Shown here piece by piece: positions 26,216 to 34,058 of a DNA stretch of 64,000 bases (positions within the stretch are counted from its first letter, which is position 1; every line of letters begins with the position of its first letter). Where the stretch lies: contig CALLPI010000004.1 of the NCBI GenBank assembly GCA_938015595.1, positions 310,001 through 374,000 on the forward strand, given 5' to 3'. A model generated the notes under the pieces. That model had not been told where the DNA came from, did no database searches, and saw nothing but the letters and a program-made list of their open reading frames with translations. The position numbers and the translations under genes are program-made. This DNA is from an uncultured Saprospiraceae bacterium. GTDB lineage: Bacteria > Bacteroidota > Bacteroidia > Chitinophagales > Saprospiraceae.

Positions 26216-26645
26216 CCCTATACCAGGTTTGGGTGCGATACAGCCCTGTCCAGTGCTTGCCGCGCACGCGCAACTCGTCAGCTTGGCCCTTTTCAAACCA
26301 GATGCTGCAGCCGTATTCGTTGCCATTTTCGGGATCCAGGATTTTGCCGCCTTTCCACACGTTGTCTTGGGCAGTGAGGCCTTCAATGACATTCATGCCA
26401 ATGAGCAACTGGTTTTTCTTGTCTCCAGTGCATTTTTCGCAGCGTGTGTCAGCAGGCTTACGCAGCAGCTTGACTACCTTGCCGTAGAGTTTGCCGCCTT
26501 TTTCATAGATCTCTACATGCGATTTAGCCTCGCCAGTGTTGTCGTCAATGGTTTTCCAAATGCCGATGGGCGACTGAGCCCGGGCATACACTAGCCCCGC
26601 TACCACAAAAACAGAAGCCAGCGCTGTGCTCTTCCATATTTTCAT
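26208..26645 (-). CDS. DUF2147 secreted protein
   Basis: A 145-residue protein with a signal peptide (about residues 1-23, ending ARA before QSP). The mature body has the DUF2147 pattern: GIWKTIDDNTGEAKSHVEIY, then CEKCTGDKKNQLLIGMNVI (a Cys pair), and WKGGKILDPENGNEYGCSIWF. It is expected to form a small beta-barrel in the periplasm; function is unknown. Its last codons overlap the 3' end of mnmA on the other strand. Confidence 0.88.
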   Translation of the reverse strand: MKIWKSTALASVFVVAGLVYARAQSPIGIWKTIDDNTGEAKSHVEIYEKGGKLYGKVVKLLRKPADTRCEKCTGDKKNQLLIGMNVIEGLTAQDNVWKGGKILDPENGNEYGCSIWFEKGQADELRVRGKHWTGLYRTQTWYRVK

Positions 26646-26686
26646 ACGTCAATCAGGTTTTTGAAAAAGTTTATAGAAGTTGTAAT

Positions 26687-27025
26687 TCAGTCGTAAAAGC
26701 CGCAGGCGTCCAACTCCTGTGGATGCCAAAACAGCCGTTCAAAATCCTGTACACGATTATCTCTCACCATTACGCCTTCCTGCTCCAGCAGTTGTTGCAT
26801 GTGCTCGGGCGGGTTGAAGTGGTGGCGCCCGCTAAGTTCACCCAGGCGATTGACTACGCGATGCGCGGGTACATCCGGCACACCTAGTGAGTGCCGCAGC
26901 GCCCAACCTACCATGCGTGCAGAGCCGAGCGTCAGGTAGTCGGCTATGGCGCCGTAGGTGCTCACCCTGCCAGGCGGAATGCGCCGGGCAATCTCAAATA
27001 CCAGGTCAAAATAGTGCCCGCTCAT
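26687..27025 (-). CDS. Alkyltransferase-like protein (ATL, MGMT family)
   Basis: A 112-residue protein with the DNA-binding part of O6-alkylguanine-DNA alkyltransferase (RIPPGRVSTYGAIADYL, then RMVGWALRH). The active-site motif PCHRV reads PAHRVV here, so the acceptor Cys is Ala. Such ATL proteins bind alkylated guanine without repairing it and hand the lesion to nucleotide-excision repair; the arginine finger helix is present. It lies just after the DUF2147 gene on the same strand, and no promoter was identified. Confidence 0.88.
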   Translation of the reverse strand: MSGHYFDLVFEIARRIPPGRVSTYGAIADYLTLGSARMVGWALRHSLGVPDVPAHRVVNRLGELSGRHHFNPPEHMQQLLEQEGVMVRDNRVQDFERLFWHPQELDACGFYD

Positions 27026-27082
27026 AACAATTTGTGATACACCTGCGCCTGTTCAAATGCTAATCTGCTGCAGCATATTGTC

Positions 27083-27090
27083 TATTTTTG
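27083..27090 (+). promoter_or_regulatory. -7 box for the TrpF-like gene
   Basis: TATTTTTG matches TAnnTTTG, 40 bases before the start at 27130. The -33 element is unclear. Confidence 0.45.
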
Positions 27091-27129
27091 CCAGCAGAGA
27101 AGCAAAAATAAGTGATTATTCAAATCCTG

Positions 27130-27765
27130 ATGAAGATAAAAGCCTCCCGAATTGACAACCTAACCGATGCGCGCTACTTTGCTGCCCAAGGTGTAGAGTG
27201 GATGGGCTATTGCCTGGATGAGTCCACCCCGGGCTATGTGCCCCCTAAGTTGTTGGCCGCCATACGCGAATGGGTGGACGGCCCCCGCACTGTGGGAGAG
27301 TTTGGGCTGGCCACTGCCGACGAGGTACTTCAGGCCATTGCCGACTGCCATCTCGACGCTGTACAGGTGGGGCCTTTTGTGCCGCTCACCGATCTGGAAG
27401 TTATACGAAGCAGGGCACAGGTCCTGCGCGAACTGGTGGTGCAGCACGATACTACTCCTGTTCAGTTGCAAGAGGCCATAGCCGAAGCCGCCCATTTGGC
27501 GGAAGCTACTATCCTTTCCTTTCGCACTGGTGGCATTGCCTGGGTGCATCTACAGGCTGGCCACCCTTTTGGTGTGGAAGCGCTTCAGGATATGTGCGTG
27601 CGCTGGCCGATTTTGCTGGACTTGTCTTTTGACGCCTCAGCATTGCCTCAACTGTTAGTCAATGTTCAGCCCTATGGTCTTGTGTTGTACGGCAGCGCGG
27701 AAGAAAAAATTGGCTACAAGTCTTTTGACGAATTGGATGCCGTGTTTGAAGCGCTGTTTCGCTGA
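27130..27765 (+). CDS. Phosphoribosylanthranilate isomerase-like barrel lacking the catalytic Cys
   Basis: A 211-residue protein with the TrpF plan: KASRIDNLTDARYFAAQGVEWMGY (TrpF KICGITxxEDAxxAxxxGADxxGF) and the DAVQVGPFVP segment. In TrpF the general base is the Cys of KICG; here the same place reads KASR, and the phosphate-binding motif near the C-terminus is weak (GLVLYGSAEEKIGYKSF). It is therefore probably not an isomerase, although it keeps the barrel outline. Related TrpF-like proteins are seen in other Bacteroidota. It stands alone with a TATTTTTG box upstream. Confidence 0.65.
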   Translation: MKIKASRIDNLTDARYFAAQGVEWMGYCLDESTPGYVPPKLLAAIREWVDGPRTVGEFGLATADEVLQAIADCHLDAVQVGPFVPLTDLEVIRSRAQVLRELVVQHDTTPVQLQEAIAEAAHLAEATILSFRTGGIAWVHLQAGHPFGVEALQDMCVRWPILLDLSFDASALPQLLVNVQPYGLVLYGSAEEKIGYKSFDELDAVFEALFR

Positions 27766-28168
27766 TGCGGGAAGATGCGCTTTTGCCTACAGCCCCTAAC
27801 CTTTTTTCATTGTACTTTGCTATGCAGGCACGCGCTTCCGCGCTTCCAGGGATTTTTGCGCTTTCTTTAGTTTCGGCTCAAGCCAGTACTGGCTTTCTGG
27901 TAAATCTTATTCGCGAGTTCCTCTCTTATGGCGTGAATGCTAGTTGCAACACTTTAGTCGGCACCACTTTGCGAACGTTTTGGTATGGCCGCACCCGTCT
28001 TTTTGCTGGCTCACGCTACTTCCCTTCTCTTTGGGTGTGTATTTTGTTGCAAGCAAGTTATTTTGTTTAGGTAAAAGTGAGCTGTTCGGAAGGAAACACT
28101 CTAGGGCGTGCACGGCCTGGAGAGAGAACTCCCAAAATCGGCCTTGCAAAAAAAGTTACTCATAAGCA
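27766..28168. other. Intergenic DNA before the tRNA operon
   Basis: About 400 bp with no recognisable gene. One plus-strand frame (27765-28070) starts on the stop codon of the TrpF-like gene and is open for 101 codons, but its translation has no family features and I do not call it. Confidence 0.45.
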
Positions 28169-28199
28169 TTGACTGAATGGCGCAATCTCCATAACTTTG
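28169..28199 (+). promoter_or_regulatory. Promoter of the tRNA-Pro/tRNA-Thr operon
   Basis: TTG at 28169-28171, 20 bases, TAACTTTG at 28192-28199: the clearest Bacteroidota promoter in the window. Confidence 0.85.
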
Positions 28200-28237
28200 C
28201 GCCTCTCAAAAGCGAGAGTCGTCTAAAAGACCACAAA

Positions 28238-28311
28238 CGGGGTGTAGCGCAGCTTGGTAGCGCGCGTCGTTCGGGACGACGAGGTCGGAGGTTCAAATCC
28301 TCTCACCCCGA
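28238..28311 (+). tRNA. tRNA-Pro (anticodon CGG)
   Basis: A complete cloverleaf: acceptor CGGGGTG/CACCCCG, anticodon stem CGTCG/CGACG with loop TTCGGGA (anticodon CGG, reading CCG), T arm GGAGG-TTCAAAT-CCTCT. CCA is not encoded. It is followed 16 bp later by tRNA-Thr. Confidence 0.95.
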
Positions 28312-28326
28312 CATAAAAAACTACAA

Positions 28327-28402
<76 letters not shown>

Positions 28403-28422
28403 CTCTAATTATCCCTTTTTTT

Positions 28423-28464
28423 CAAAAGCCCTCAGCGTCGTGTGCTGAAGGCTTTTGTTTTTTT
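28423..28464 (+). terminator. Terminator of the tRNA-Pro/tRNA-Thr operon
   Basis: CAAAAGCC (28423-28430) pairs with GGCTTTTG (28450-28457), extended by TCAGC/GCTGA, and is followed by seven T. Confidence 0.85.
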
Positions 28465-28540
28465 CTGAAAGAAAATTTGTAAACTTGCACCGCAGGTTGC
28501 CGTCTGTGTTCAATATTGCCACCAAACTTGTCGCGCGCCC

Positions 28541-29128
28541 ATGACCCGCTGGTATCATTTCGCTTTCATAGGCATGTGTATTTTGTACCTGGCCATCCCC
28601 GGCTACATGGTATGGCAGCAGGAGCGCATCCTGAAACAAGGAGTGCTCTACAGTCTTCGTTTGCAACCTGTAGACCCCGCCGATGTCTTTCGGGGGCGCT
28701 ATCTAGACCTGAACTTGACCGCGCCACTGCTCCCCATGCAGGACACTACCCTGCAATACGACCAACCTGTCTATCTAGCCTTAGGGCGCGATGACGCCGG
28801 CTTCGGTCAATTCGAATCCTTGCATCGGCAGCCCCCACCGGGTAAAGACTACGTGGCAGCCTCCATCAACTATATCAGCGGAGAGGAGGTATCGGTTACT
28901 TTACCCGATGGCCTGCGCCGCTACTATTTGAATGAAAAAATAGCTCCGTTGGCCGATCAGTATTACATGAATATGTGGAATGCCACGACCCGCGATACAG
29001 TGCCAGTCACCGTCCAACTGCGCGTACTCAAAGGCCGAGCATTGGTACAAAGCGTATTTTTTGAGGGTGCGCCAGTAGAAGAATACGTACGTAGGAAGGC
29101 GGCGGAAGCCTCGCTCCAGGGCAATTGA
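28541..29128 (+). CDS. GDYXXLXY-domain protein
   Basis: A 195-residue protein with one N-terminal membrane helix (about residues 7-25). The name-giving motif appears as RGRYLDLNL (about residues 51-59), after the usual VDPADVFRG. The rest is mostly soluble. These proteins are usually encoded next to a DUF2157 membrane protein, which is not present here. The start at 28541 (MTRWYHFAF) precedes the helix directly. The tRNA operon terminator separates it from the genes upstream. Confidence 0.8.
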   Translation: MTRWYHFAFIGMCILYLAIPGYMVWQQERILKQGVLYSLRLQPVDPADVFRGRYLDLNLTAPLLPMQDTTLQYDQPVYLALGRDDAGFGQFESLHRQPPPGKDYVAASINYISGEEVSVTLPDGLRRYYLNEKIAPLADQYYMNMWNATTRDTVPVTVQLRVLKGRALVQSVFFEGAPVEEYVRRKAAEASLQGN

Positions 29129-29325
29129 GGCCAAACAGCTACAAACGCTGGAAGAATACAAAAATACCTTTGGAGACCGAGAAACTATTCGTCGCATAGG
29201 GGGCTCTGGCCTGGATTCATCTTGATGAAGTATTCAAATGCTAAAGAGATATGACTGCGAGGATAATGTGCTGCAGCCTGCTGGCTGCGTGAAGCCTCGC
29301 GGCATGGAGCCAGAAATCCTGGAGC

Positions 29326-29929
29326 TTGGCTCCGTTTGACGGCCTTGTAGCAGTTGGGAATTTTGAAGTGAATTTGGTAAGCAGCGACGAAGAATGCATT
29401 GTGGTAGAAGTGTGCCATGCCCCTCAGTATGAGATTAGCGTCAAAATAGTGCGCGGAGAACTGCACATCCAGGTTCTCGATTCTCTGCTACACAAAAACT
29501 ACGACGCTCGCATTACGGTGTACTACCAAACCCTGCGCAGCATACGAGCGCAGGCGGGGGCAAAGGCGCGTGCGCAGGAATCCCTCCAAGGCCACTAGGT
29601 GGAGTTGCGAGCCTCCTCTGGTGCACGGCTGGAAGTGCACCTTCAAGTGCAGGCAGTAGAGGCCACCGCAGCCGAAGGATGCATATTGCGCCTGGGTGGC
29701 AGTACTCATGCTCAGCACAGTTTTGTTGTGTTGGGCGGGCAGTACGAGGCTTCTGACCTGGAAAGCCAACGCACGTATGCCCGTGCCAGTCTGGGTAGTC
29801 GCATCAGAGTTGCCGCCGTGAAAATGCTGGAAGCTGGTGCACATACCGGCAGAGCGGTGGAGTACCGAGGCGACCCAGAGGAAAACAACGTACGCTACTT
29901 CATTACCGGCAATATTCGGAAGGTATATA
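29326..29929 (+). pseudogene. Decayed GIN-domain (DUF2807) adhesin-like protein
   Basis: The frame reads FDGLVAVGNFEVNLV at its start, then LLHKNYDARITVYYQTLRSI, typical of a putative autotransporter-adhesin head GIN domain. It is interrupted by an in-frame TAG at 29596-29598 and then continues in the same frame (VELRASSGARLEVHLQVQAVE...GNIRKV). Many of the SSGG turns expected in this family are changed (for example to AAEG and VVLGG), a sign of decay. The upstream signal peptide is also lost: around 29250 a hydrophobic stretch ends in TGA. The end runs straight into repeat copy C. Confidence 0.75.
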
Positions 29930-29996
29930 CTTCGACTCGCCAAGTTTTGTGCACAGCATCCGCAAATCATGTACAAAACGTGGCGTTGCTCAGTAT
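29930..29996 (+). repeat. 67-bp palindromic dispersed element, copy C
   Basis: It reads CTTCGACT, arm CGCCAAGTTTTGTGCA, loop CAGCATCCGCAAATCA, arm TGTACAAAACGTGGCG, then TTGCTCAGTAT. It starts right where the GIN-domain pseudogene loses its family match and ends eight bases before the stop of the convergent lipoprotein gene. No flanking direct repeat is clear. Confidence 0.88.
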
Positions 29997-30003
29997 AAAA
30001 ACC

Positions 30004-31035
30004 TCACTGCGCTGTGAGCGCCATAATGGCTTGTGGGCTAAAGTGGCGCATATTCAACGTATCCAGATGATAAAAAGCTAACGTGCCAGTACTTTTATTG
30101 TGCCTCCACAGCGGGCGGAACATCTGGGCAGCCAGTTGTAGGTCTTTCACAGTGGGCGCCTCCAGGCGAAGGCGATCGCCTGCGTAGAGATAGTGCCCTT
30201 GCAGGAAGGTGCTTTTCACTACTTCATAGTGAGTGTCGTTCAGCGCATGAAAGCGCGAAGTATCGCTCATATGCGCAGTTTCTAGGGCGTGGATTAGACG
30301 GATCATACGCCCCTGCCGGAACAGCACCCCCCAGCGAAACACCGGTAGCGCGGCATCTAGGTGGAGAGGGTAGGGGTGTGCGTGCTGTAAATAACTTCGC
30401 AGGGTTTCTGGTCGTAGGATGGAGTTAGTCTCTGTGGGATCTTCCACATTGCCAGTATTGTAGCACATCAGCAAGCCTTTGTCGCCGGGAGGCACACCTG
30501 TTTGGTCGGGATAGCGGTATTGGTGCAACCTGATGGTGACCGACAGGCTTACTTGTCGCTCATGCAACTGCTGGCCAAGCGTTTGTAGCAATTGGAAGTA
30601 GCGCTCGCGGGTGCTTGCCGTCCAGTCACAGTCAGCCTGAAACTCGCGGATGCGCACACCAGGGAGCTGCGCGGCCAGTTCAAACGTCTTGCGCAAGATG
30701 CGCTCGGCTAGGTCGTTCACCGCATCGTCGGGCAATTGAGCCATGCAGCGGTTGGTGATGAATACGCAAGGTACAACCTCCAGACCGCTCAGCCCATTAG
30801 TATCTATTTCTACCTCGGCCAAAGGCACAGGGTGTTGGCCGCTCCAGTCCACGTCAAAAAATTTAACGTAAAGTTTATGCGCTCCGGTTTGTGCCAGGTA
30901 GTCCCGCATGGGAGGTGTGAGTTCCAGGCGGGTTTTCCAGTAGTAAAAGGCTATCTGAGGTTTGGATGGCGTCGGCTTACAAGCTAGGCCGCCCAGACAC
31001 CACGCGCAAAAACAAAACAGTGATATTCGACGCAT
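30004..31035 (-). CDS. Conserved lipoprotein of unknown function, possible barrel fold
   Basis: A 343-residue protein with a signal peptide and lipobox (GGLAC, about C19). The mature part begins QIAFYYWKTRLELT and has LYVKFFDVDW, VVPCVFITNR, IREFQADCDWT (a DxDW-type segment) and LLMCYNTGNV. The order of strands and the acidic residues near strand ends recall glycoside-hydrolase-like barrels, but I cannot name a family. The start at 31035 is preferred over 31104 because it places the signal peptide first. Repeat copy C lies eight bases past its stop. Confidence 0.7.
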   Translation of the reverse strand: MRRISLFCFCAWCLGGLACKPTPSKPQIAFYYWKTRLELTPPMRDYLAQTGAHKLYVKFFDVDWSGQHPVPLAEVEIDTNGLSGLEVVPCVFITNRCMAQLPDDAVNDLAERILRKTFELAAQLPGVRIREFQADCDWTASTRERYFQLLQTLGQQLHERQVSLSVTIRLHQYRYPDQTGVPPGDKGLLMCYNTGNVEDPTETNSILRPETLRSYLQHAHPYPLHLDAALPVFRWGVLFRQGRMIRLIHALETAHMSDTSRFHALNDTHYEVVKSTFLQGHYLYAGDRLRLEAPTVKDLQLAAQMFRPLWRHNKSTGTLAFYHLDTLNMRHFSPQAIMALTAQ

Positions 31036-31226
31036 TTTCAAAAATACTTTACCTTTGCATGCGAAAGTGAAGCAAAAGCGCTCATCCTGACCAACTAAAG
31101 CCATACGAAATGCCCGCTCATCCGGGCAACATAGTATAATATGGCCAATCTATATATCAAAAAAACGAAATCTCGCAACCTTTTCATTCCTCGTTTGTCC
31201 AAAACTAGGATCCAAATTATTTTCCT

Positions 31227-31658
31227 ATGAGCCAAGTAATGCCTGAACTGGAGGCAGCCTTCAACGAAAAAGGGGAGACCATCAGCCCCAAATTGCCCGC
31301 CTGGGTCAAGAACTTTCTTATTGACATTGACGGCACCATCTGTGACGATGTACCCAACGAGGAGCCGGAGCGCATGAGTACTTGCCTGCCCTACCCCGAT
31401 GCGCTCAAGTACGTGAACAAGTGGTACGACGAAGGCCACATCATCACATTCTTTACCTCGCGCACCGAGGAGCACCGCACCATCACCGAAGAATGGCTCA
31501 ATCGCCATGGATTCAAGTATCATGGGGTATTGTACGGCAAGCCGCGCGGTGGTAACTATCACTGGATAGACAACCACATTGTGAAAGCGACCCGCTTCAA
31601 GGGGAAGTTCACGGATCTGGTCATTGCTACACACGAAATTGAAGTGTTCGACCACTGA
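31227..31658 (+). CDS. HAD-family phosphatase
   Basis: A 143-residue protein with the HAD nucleophile motif FLIDIDGTICDDV (Asp at about residues 33 and 35), TFFTSRTEEH as motif II (Thr/Ser), and GNYHWIDNHIV near the end. It is short, so it has no cap domain insert and could act on a large or phosphorylated sugar substrate. Its relatives are sometimes annotated near sugar-nucleotide pathways, but the substrate is unknown. It precedes the large membrane protein gene by 23 bp, so the two may be co-transcribed. Confidence 0.75.
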   Translation: MSQVMPELEAAFNEKGETISPKLPAWVKNFLIDIDGTICDDVPNEEPERMSTCLPYPDALKYVNKWYDEGHIITFFTSRTEEHRTITEEWLNRHGFKYHGVLYGKPRGGNYHWIDNHIVKATRFKGKFTDLVIATHEIEVFDH

Positions 31659-31681
31659 TTTTTCTTTTCTTTGCGCCCGAT

Positions 31682-33988
31682 ATGAGGCAAAACCGGTCGT
31701 TTTACATCGGGCTTGTATTAACCAGCGTGCTCGCAGCACTGCTATTGTGGCAGCGGCTACCAGACTTTCCGCGCCATGCTCATGAGCGCGTTATCGAGCC
31801 TTATGGTGATGGATTCAAGGCCATTGCGGCATACCTGTATCACATTGCCCACGACAGCACCCTGACTTGGTACCAGGGTATGAATTACCCCTATGGAGAG
31901 CATGTCATTCCCGCCGATACGCAGCCCCTACTGTCTAATGCGGTGAAACTAATAGACCATTGGCGCCCTGGTTTCAGTCGTTATGCGTTGGGTATCTTCA
32001 ACTGGTCTATGCCCTTAGGGATGTGGATATGCGCGTTGTTTCTGTATCTGATTCTGGCGCGGCTAGGCTTACCGTGGCCGTATAGTGTACCCATAGCGGT
32101 AGCACTTACATTTATGGCGCCGCAGTTTCAGCGCATGAATGCCCACTTTGGGCTGGCGCATCCGGAGGTACTGCCAGTGTTGTTGTACCTGCTGTTGCGG
32201 TTTGACGAAAAACCCTCCTGGGGCGTGAGCGCTTGGATTGCGTTGAGCGTAGCCATTTTTGCACAATTACACTTCTACTATGTGGCCATTATGGGCATGA
32301 CGGCAGGGGCGTATTTCTTATGCAGGACGGTACAGCGGCGCGAGTGGCAGCGTATTCCGTTGTGGCTGGGGAACCTTGGGGTGCAAGTGCTGTTGCCAGC
32401 AGCGGTCTTCTTTACTTGGATGTCGGGCGGCCCTACAGATCGCACAGTGCAGCCGGTGGGTTTTTTTAACTACAAAGCGATATGGGAAAGCGTGTTTACC
32501 TCTCTAGAACAGCCCTGGTGGAGGTGGATCCATACGCATGTGATCAAGATTGAGCAACCAGATTATGAAGGCTTTGCGTATGTTGGCCTAAGTGTAGGTA
32601 TTGCTGTGCTGATCATGCTGTACCGCCTGGGCAAGTGGCGTTTTCGCAGGCCGGTATTCGAGGTGCCTGGGCCGTACGAAGCGTGGTTGAAGGCCATCTT
32701 CTGGGCAGCAGTACTCATCCTGATTTTTTCCTTCGGGCATCCGTTCAACATTCCTGGCCTGGAGGGGCTATTGGCTTGGGCTGGCCCGCTGCGGCAGTTT
32801 CGTTCTATTGGGCGTTTTGCCTGGGTGTTCTTTTACGTTGGCAATATCGTAGCGATTATGTGGCTATACAGCGCCACCAAGGGGAGGAAATTTCAGCCAA
32901 TGATGATGACGGCGGCTATACTCTTGCTGGCCTATGAGGCGCGCAACATCAACCGCGTGCCTGATCTGCGCCTGGATGAAATAGAAGAAATGCAGCTCGG
33001 GCACGCGTTCACCGACTTGCCTGGCATGGACTACAGCCGCTACCAAGCTATACTCACTGTGCCTTACTTCAACATAGGCTCCGACAACCTGGGCGCTTTC
33101 GGCAACGACGGCTTCACCCTTCAGAAGTCCTTGCTGCTGGGCGTACAAACTGGCTTGCCCACCACCAGTGCCATGCTCACGCGCACCTCACTGGGGCAAA
33201 CGCTCAAGCAATTTCAGCTCGTCAGCGAGCCATACCGCCCGCCAGTATTGTTTGATGAATTGGCCGACAAGCGCCCTTTTCTGGTGGTGGTTAATGCTGC
33301 CAAACTAGAAGAAGACGCCCAAGTGAAGCGCTTGTACGGCCACTTGATAGAAGGCGCCAGGCTCTTGTACGAAAAAGATATTCTGCGCATTTACGAGTCG
33401 CCAATGGAGCTTTTTCAGCAACGCCTTGACGAGCACCACGCCCGCCTGCTAGCCGAAGCTCAACACGACAGCTTGCACCGCCGCGGTAGCTTCAGTTTTG
33501 ACAATCCCAACTACACCTTTGACTACATCAGCTTCGACAGCCTGCCCTCCAAACGGGTATACCAGGGCGCCGGTGCGTGGTGGGGGCAAGGCAAAAAACG
33601 CCACGCATTGTACGATAAAACCATACCCAAGCAGTGGCCTGGTGCATCTTACCAACTCTCAGCCTGGGTATATGCTGGCGATGACCTGGCTGCCCGCACC
33701 CGCCTGGACTTTGAAGAATATAACCCTACCACCGGTGAAGTGCTCCAACGCCAGACTACGTGGATGTTTTTCATCTATACTTTGGTGGACCCCAGCGGCT
33801 GGATACTCATCGAATTTCCCTTCCGCCCGCAGGCTGCTGATACTCGCATACGCTTTACATTCAGCAACAAAGAGCTTGGCCGTGCCCCCTTTTATGTGGA
33901 CGAACTCCTCGTCAAAGACGAATCTGCAAAAATGTACCGCCTGGACAAAAGCTTTTTGTGGTACAACAATCGCTGGTTTCCGCTGTAA
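31682..33988 (+). CDS. Large membrane protein, possible GT-C-type glycosyltransferase
   Basis: A 768-residue protein. About ten hydrophobic helices occupy residues 1-430, starting with a signal-anchor. The first loop has an acidic stretch (EPYGDGFKA and NYPYGEHVIPADTQPLL), a layout seen in GT-C transferases that use lipid-linked sugars. The rest is soluble: a middle domain (about 440-590), then a C-terminal jelly-roll-like domain (about 600-755, SYQLSAWVYAGDD... and FYVDELLVKDES) of the type that binds carbohydrate. I cannot name a family. It follows the HAD gene by 23 bp and precedes an ABC exporter by 70 bp, consistent with envelope or glycan work. Confidence 0.6.
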   Translation: MRQNRSFYIGLVLTSVLAALLLWQRLPDFPRHAHERVIEPYGDGFKAIAAYLYHIAHDSTLTWYQGMNYPYGEHVIPADTQPLLSNAVKLIDHWRPGFSRYALGIFNWSMPLGMWICALFLYLILARLGLPWPYSVPIAVALTFMAPQFQRMNAHFGLAHPEVLPVLLYLLLRFDEKPSWGVSAWIALSVAIFAQLHFYYVAIMGMTAGAYFLCRTVQRREWQRIPLWLGNLGVQVLLPAAVFFTWMSGGPTDRTVQPVGFFNYKAIWESVFTSLEQPWWRWIHTHVIKIEQPDYEGFAYVGLSVGIAVLIMLYRLGKWRFRRPVFEVPGPYEAWLKAIFWAAVLILIFSFGHPFNIPGLEGLLAWAGPLRQFRSIGRFAWVFFYVGNIVAIMWLYSATKGRKFQPMMMTAAILLLAYEARNINRVPDLRLDEIEEMQLGHAFTDLPGMDYSRYQAILTVPYFNIGSDNLGAFGNDGFTLQKSLLLGVQTGLPTTSAMLTRTSLGQTLKQFQLVSEPYRPPVLFDELADKRPFLVVVNAAKLEEDAQVKRLYGHLIEGARLLYEKDILRIYESPMELFQQRLDEHHARLLAEAQHDSLHRRGSFSFDNPNYTFDYISFDSLPSKRVYQGAGAWWGQGKKRHALYDKTIPKQWPGASYQLSAWVYAGDDLAARTRLDFEEYNPTTGEVLQRQTTWMFFIYTLVDPSGWILIEFPFRPQAADTRIRFTFSNKELGRAPFYVDELLVKDESAKMYRLDKSFLWYNNRWFPL

Positions 33989-34058
33989 AGCTACCCACTA
34001 GGCGTAACCAAAAATGATGGCGCAGTGTTATGTTGCGGTAATTTCATAGGTTTTTTCC

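Noticed and set aside
27765-28070. 101-codon ORF starting on the stop of the TrpF-like gene
   Set aside because: No recognisable domain, odd composition, and no conserved start context beyond the overlap.
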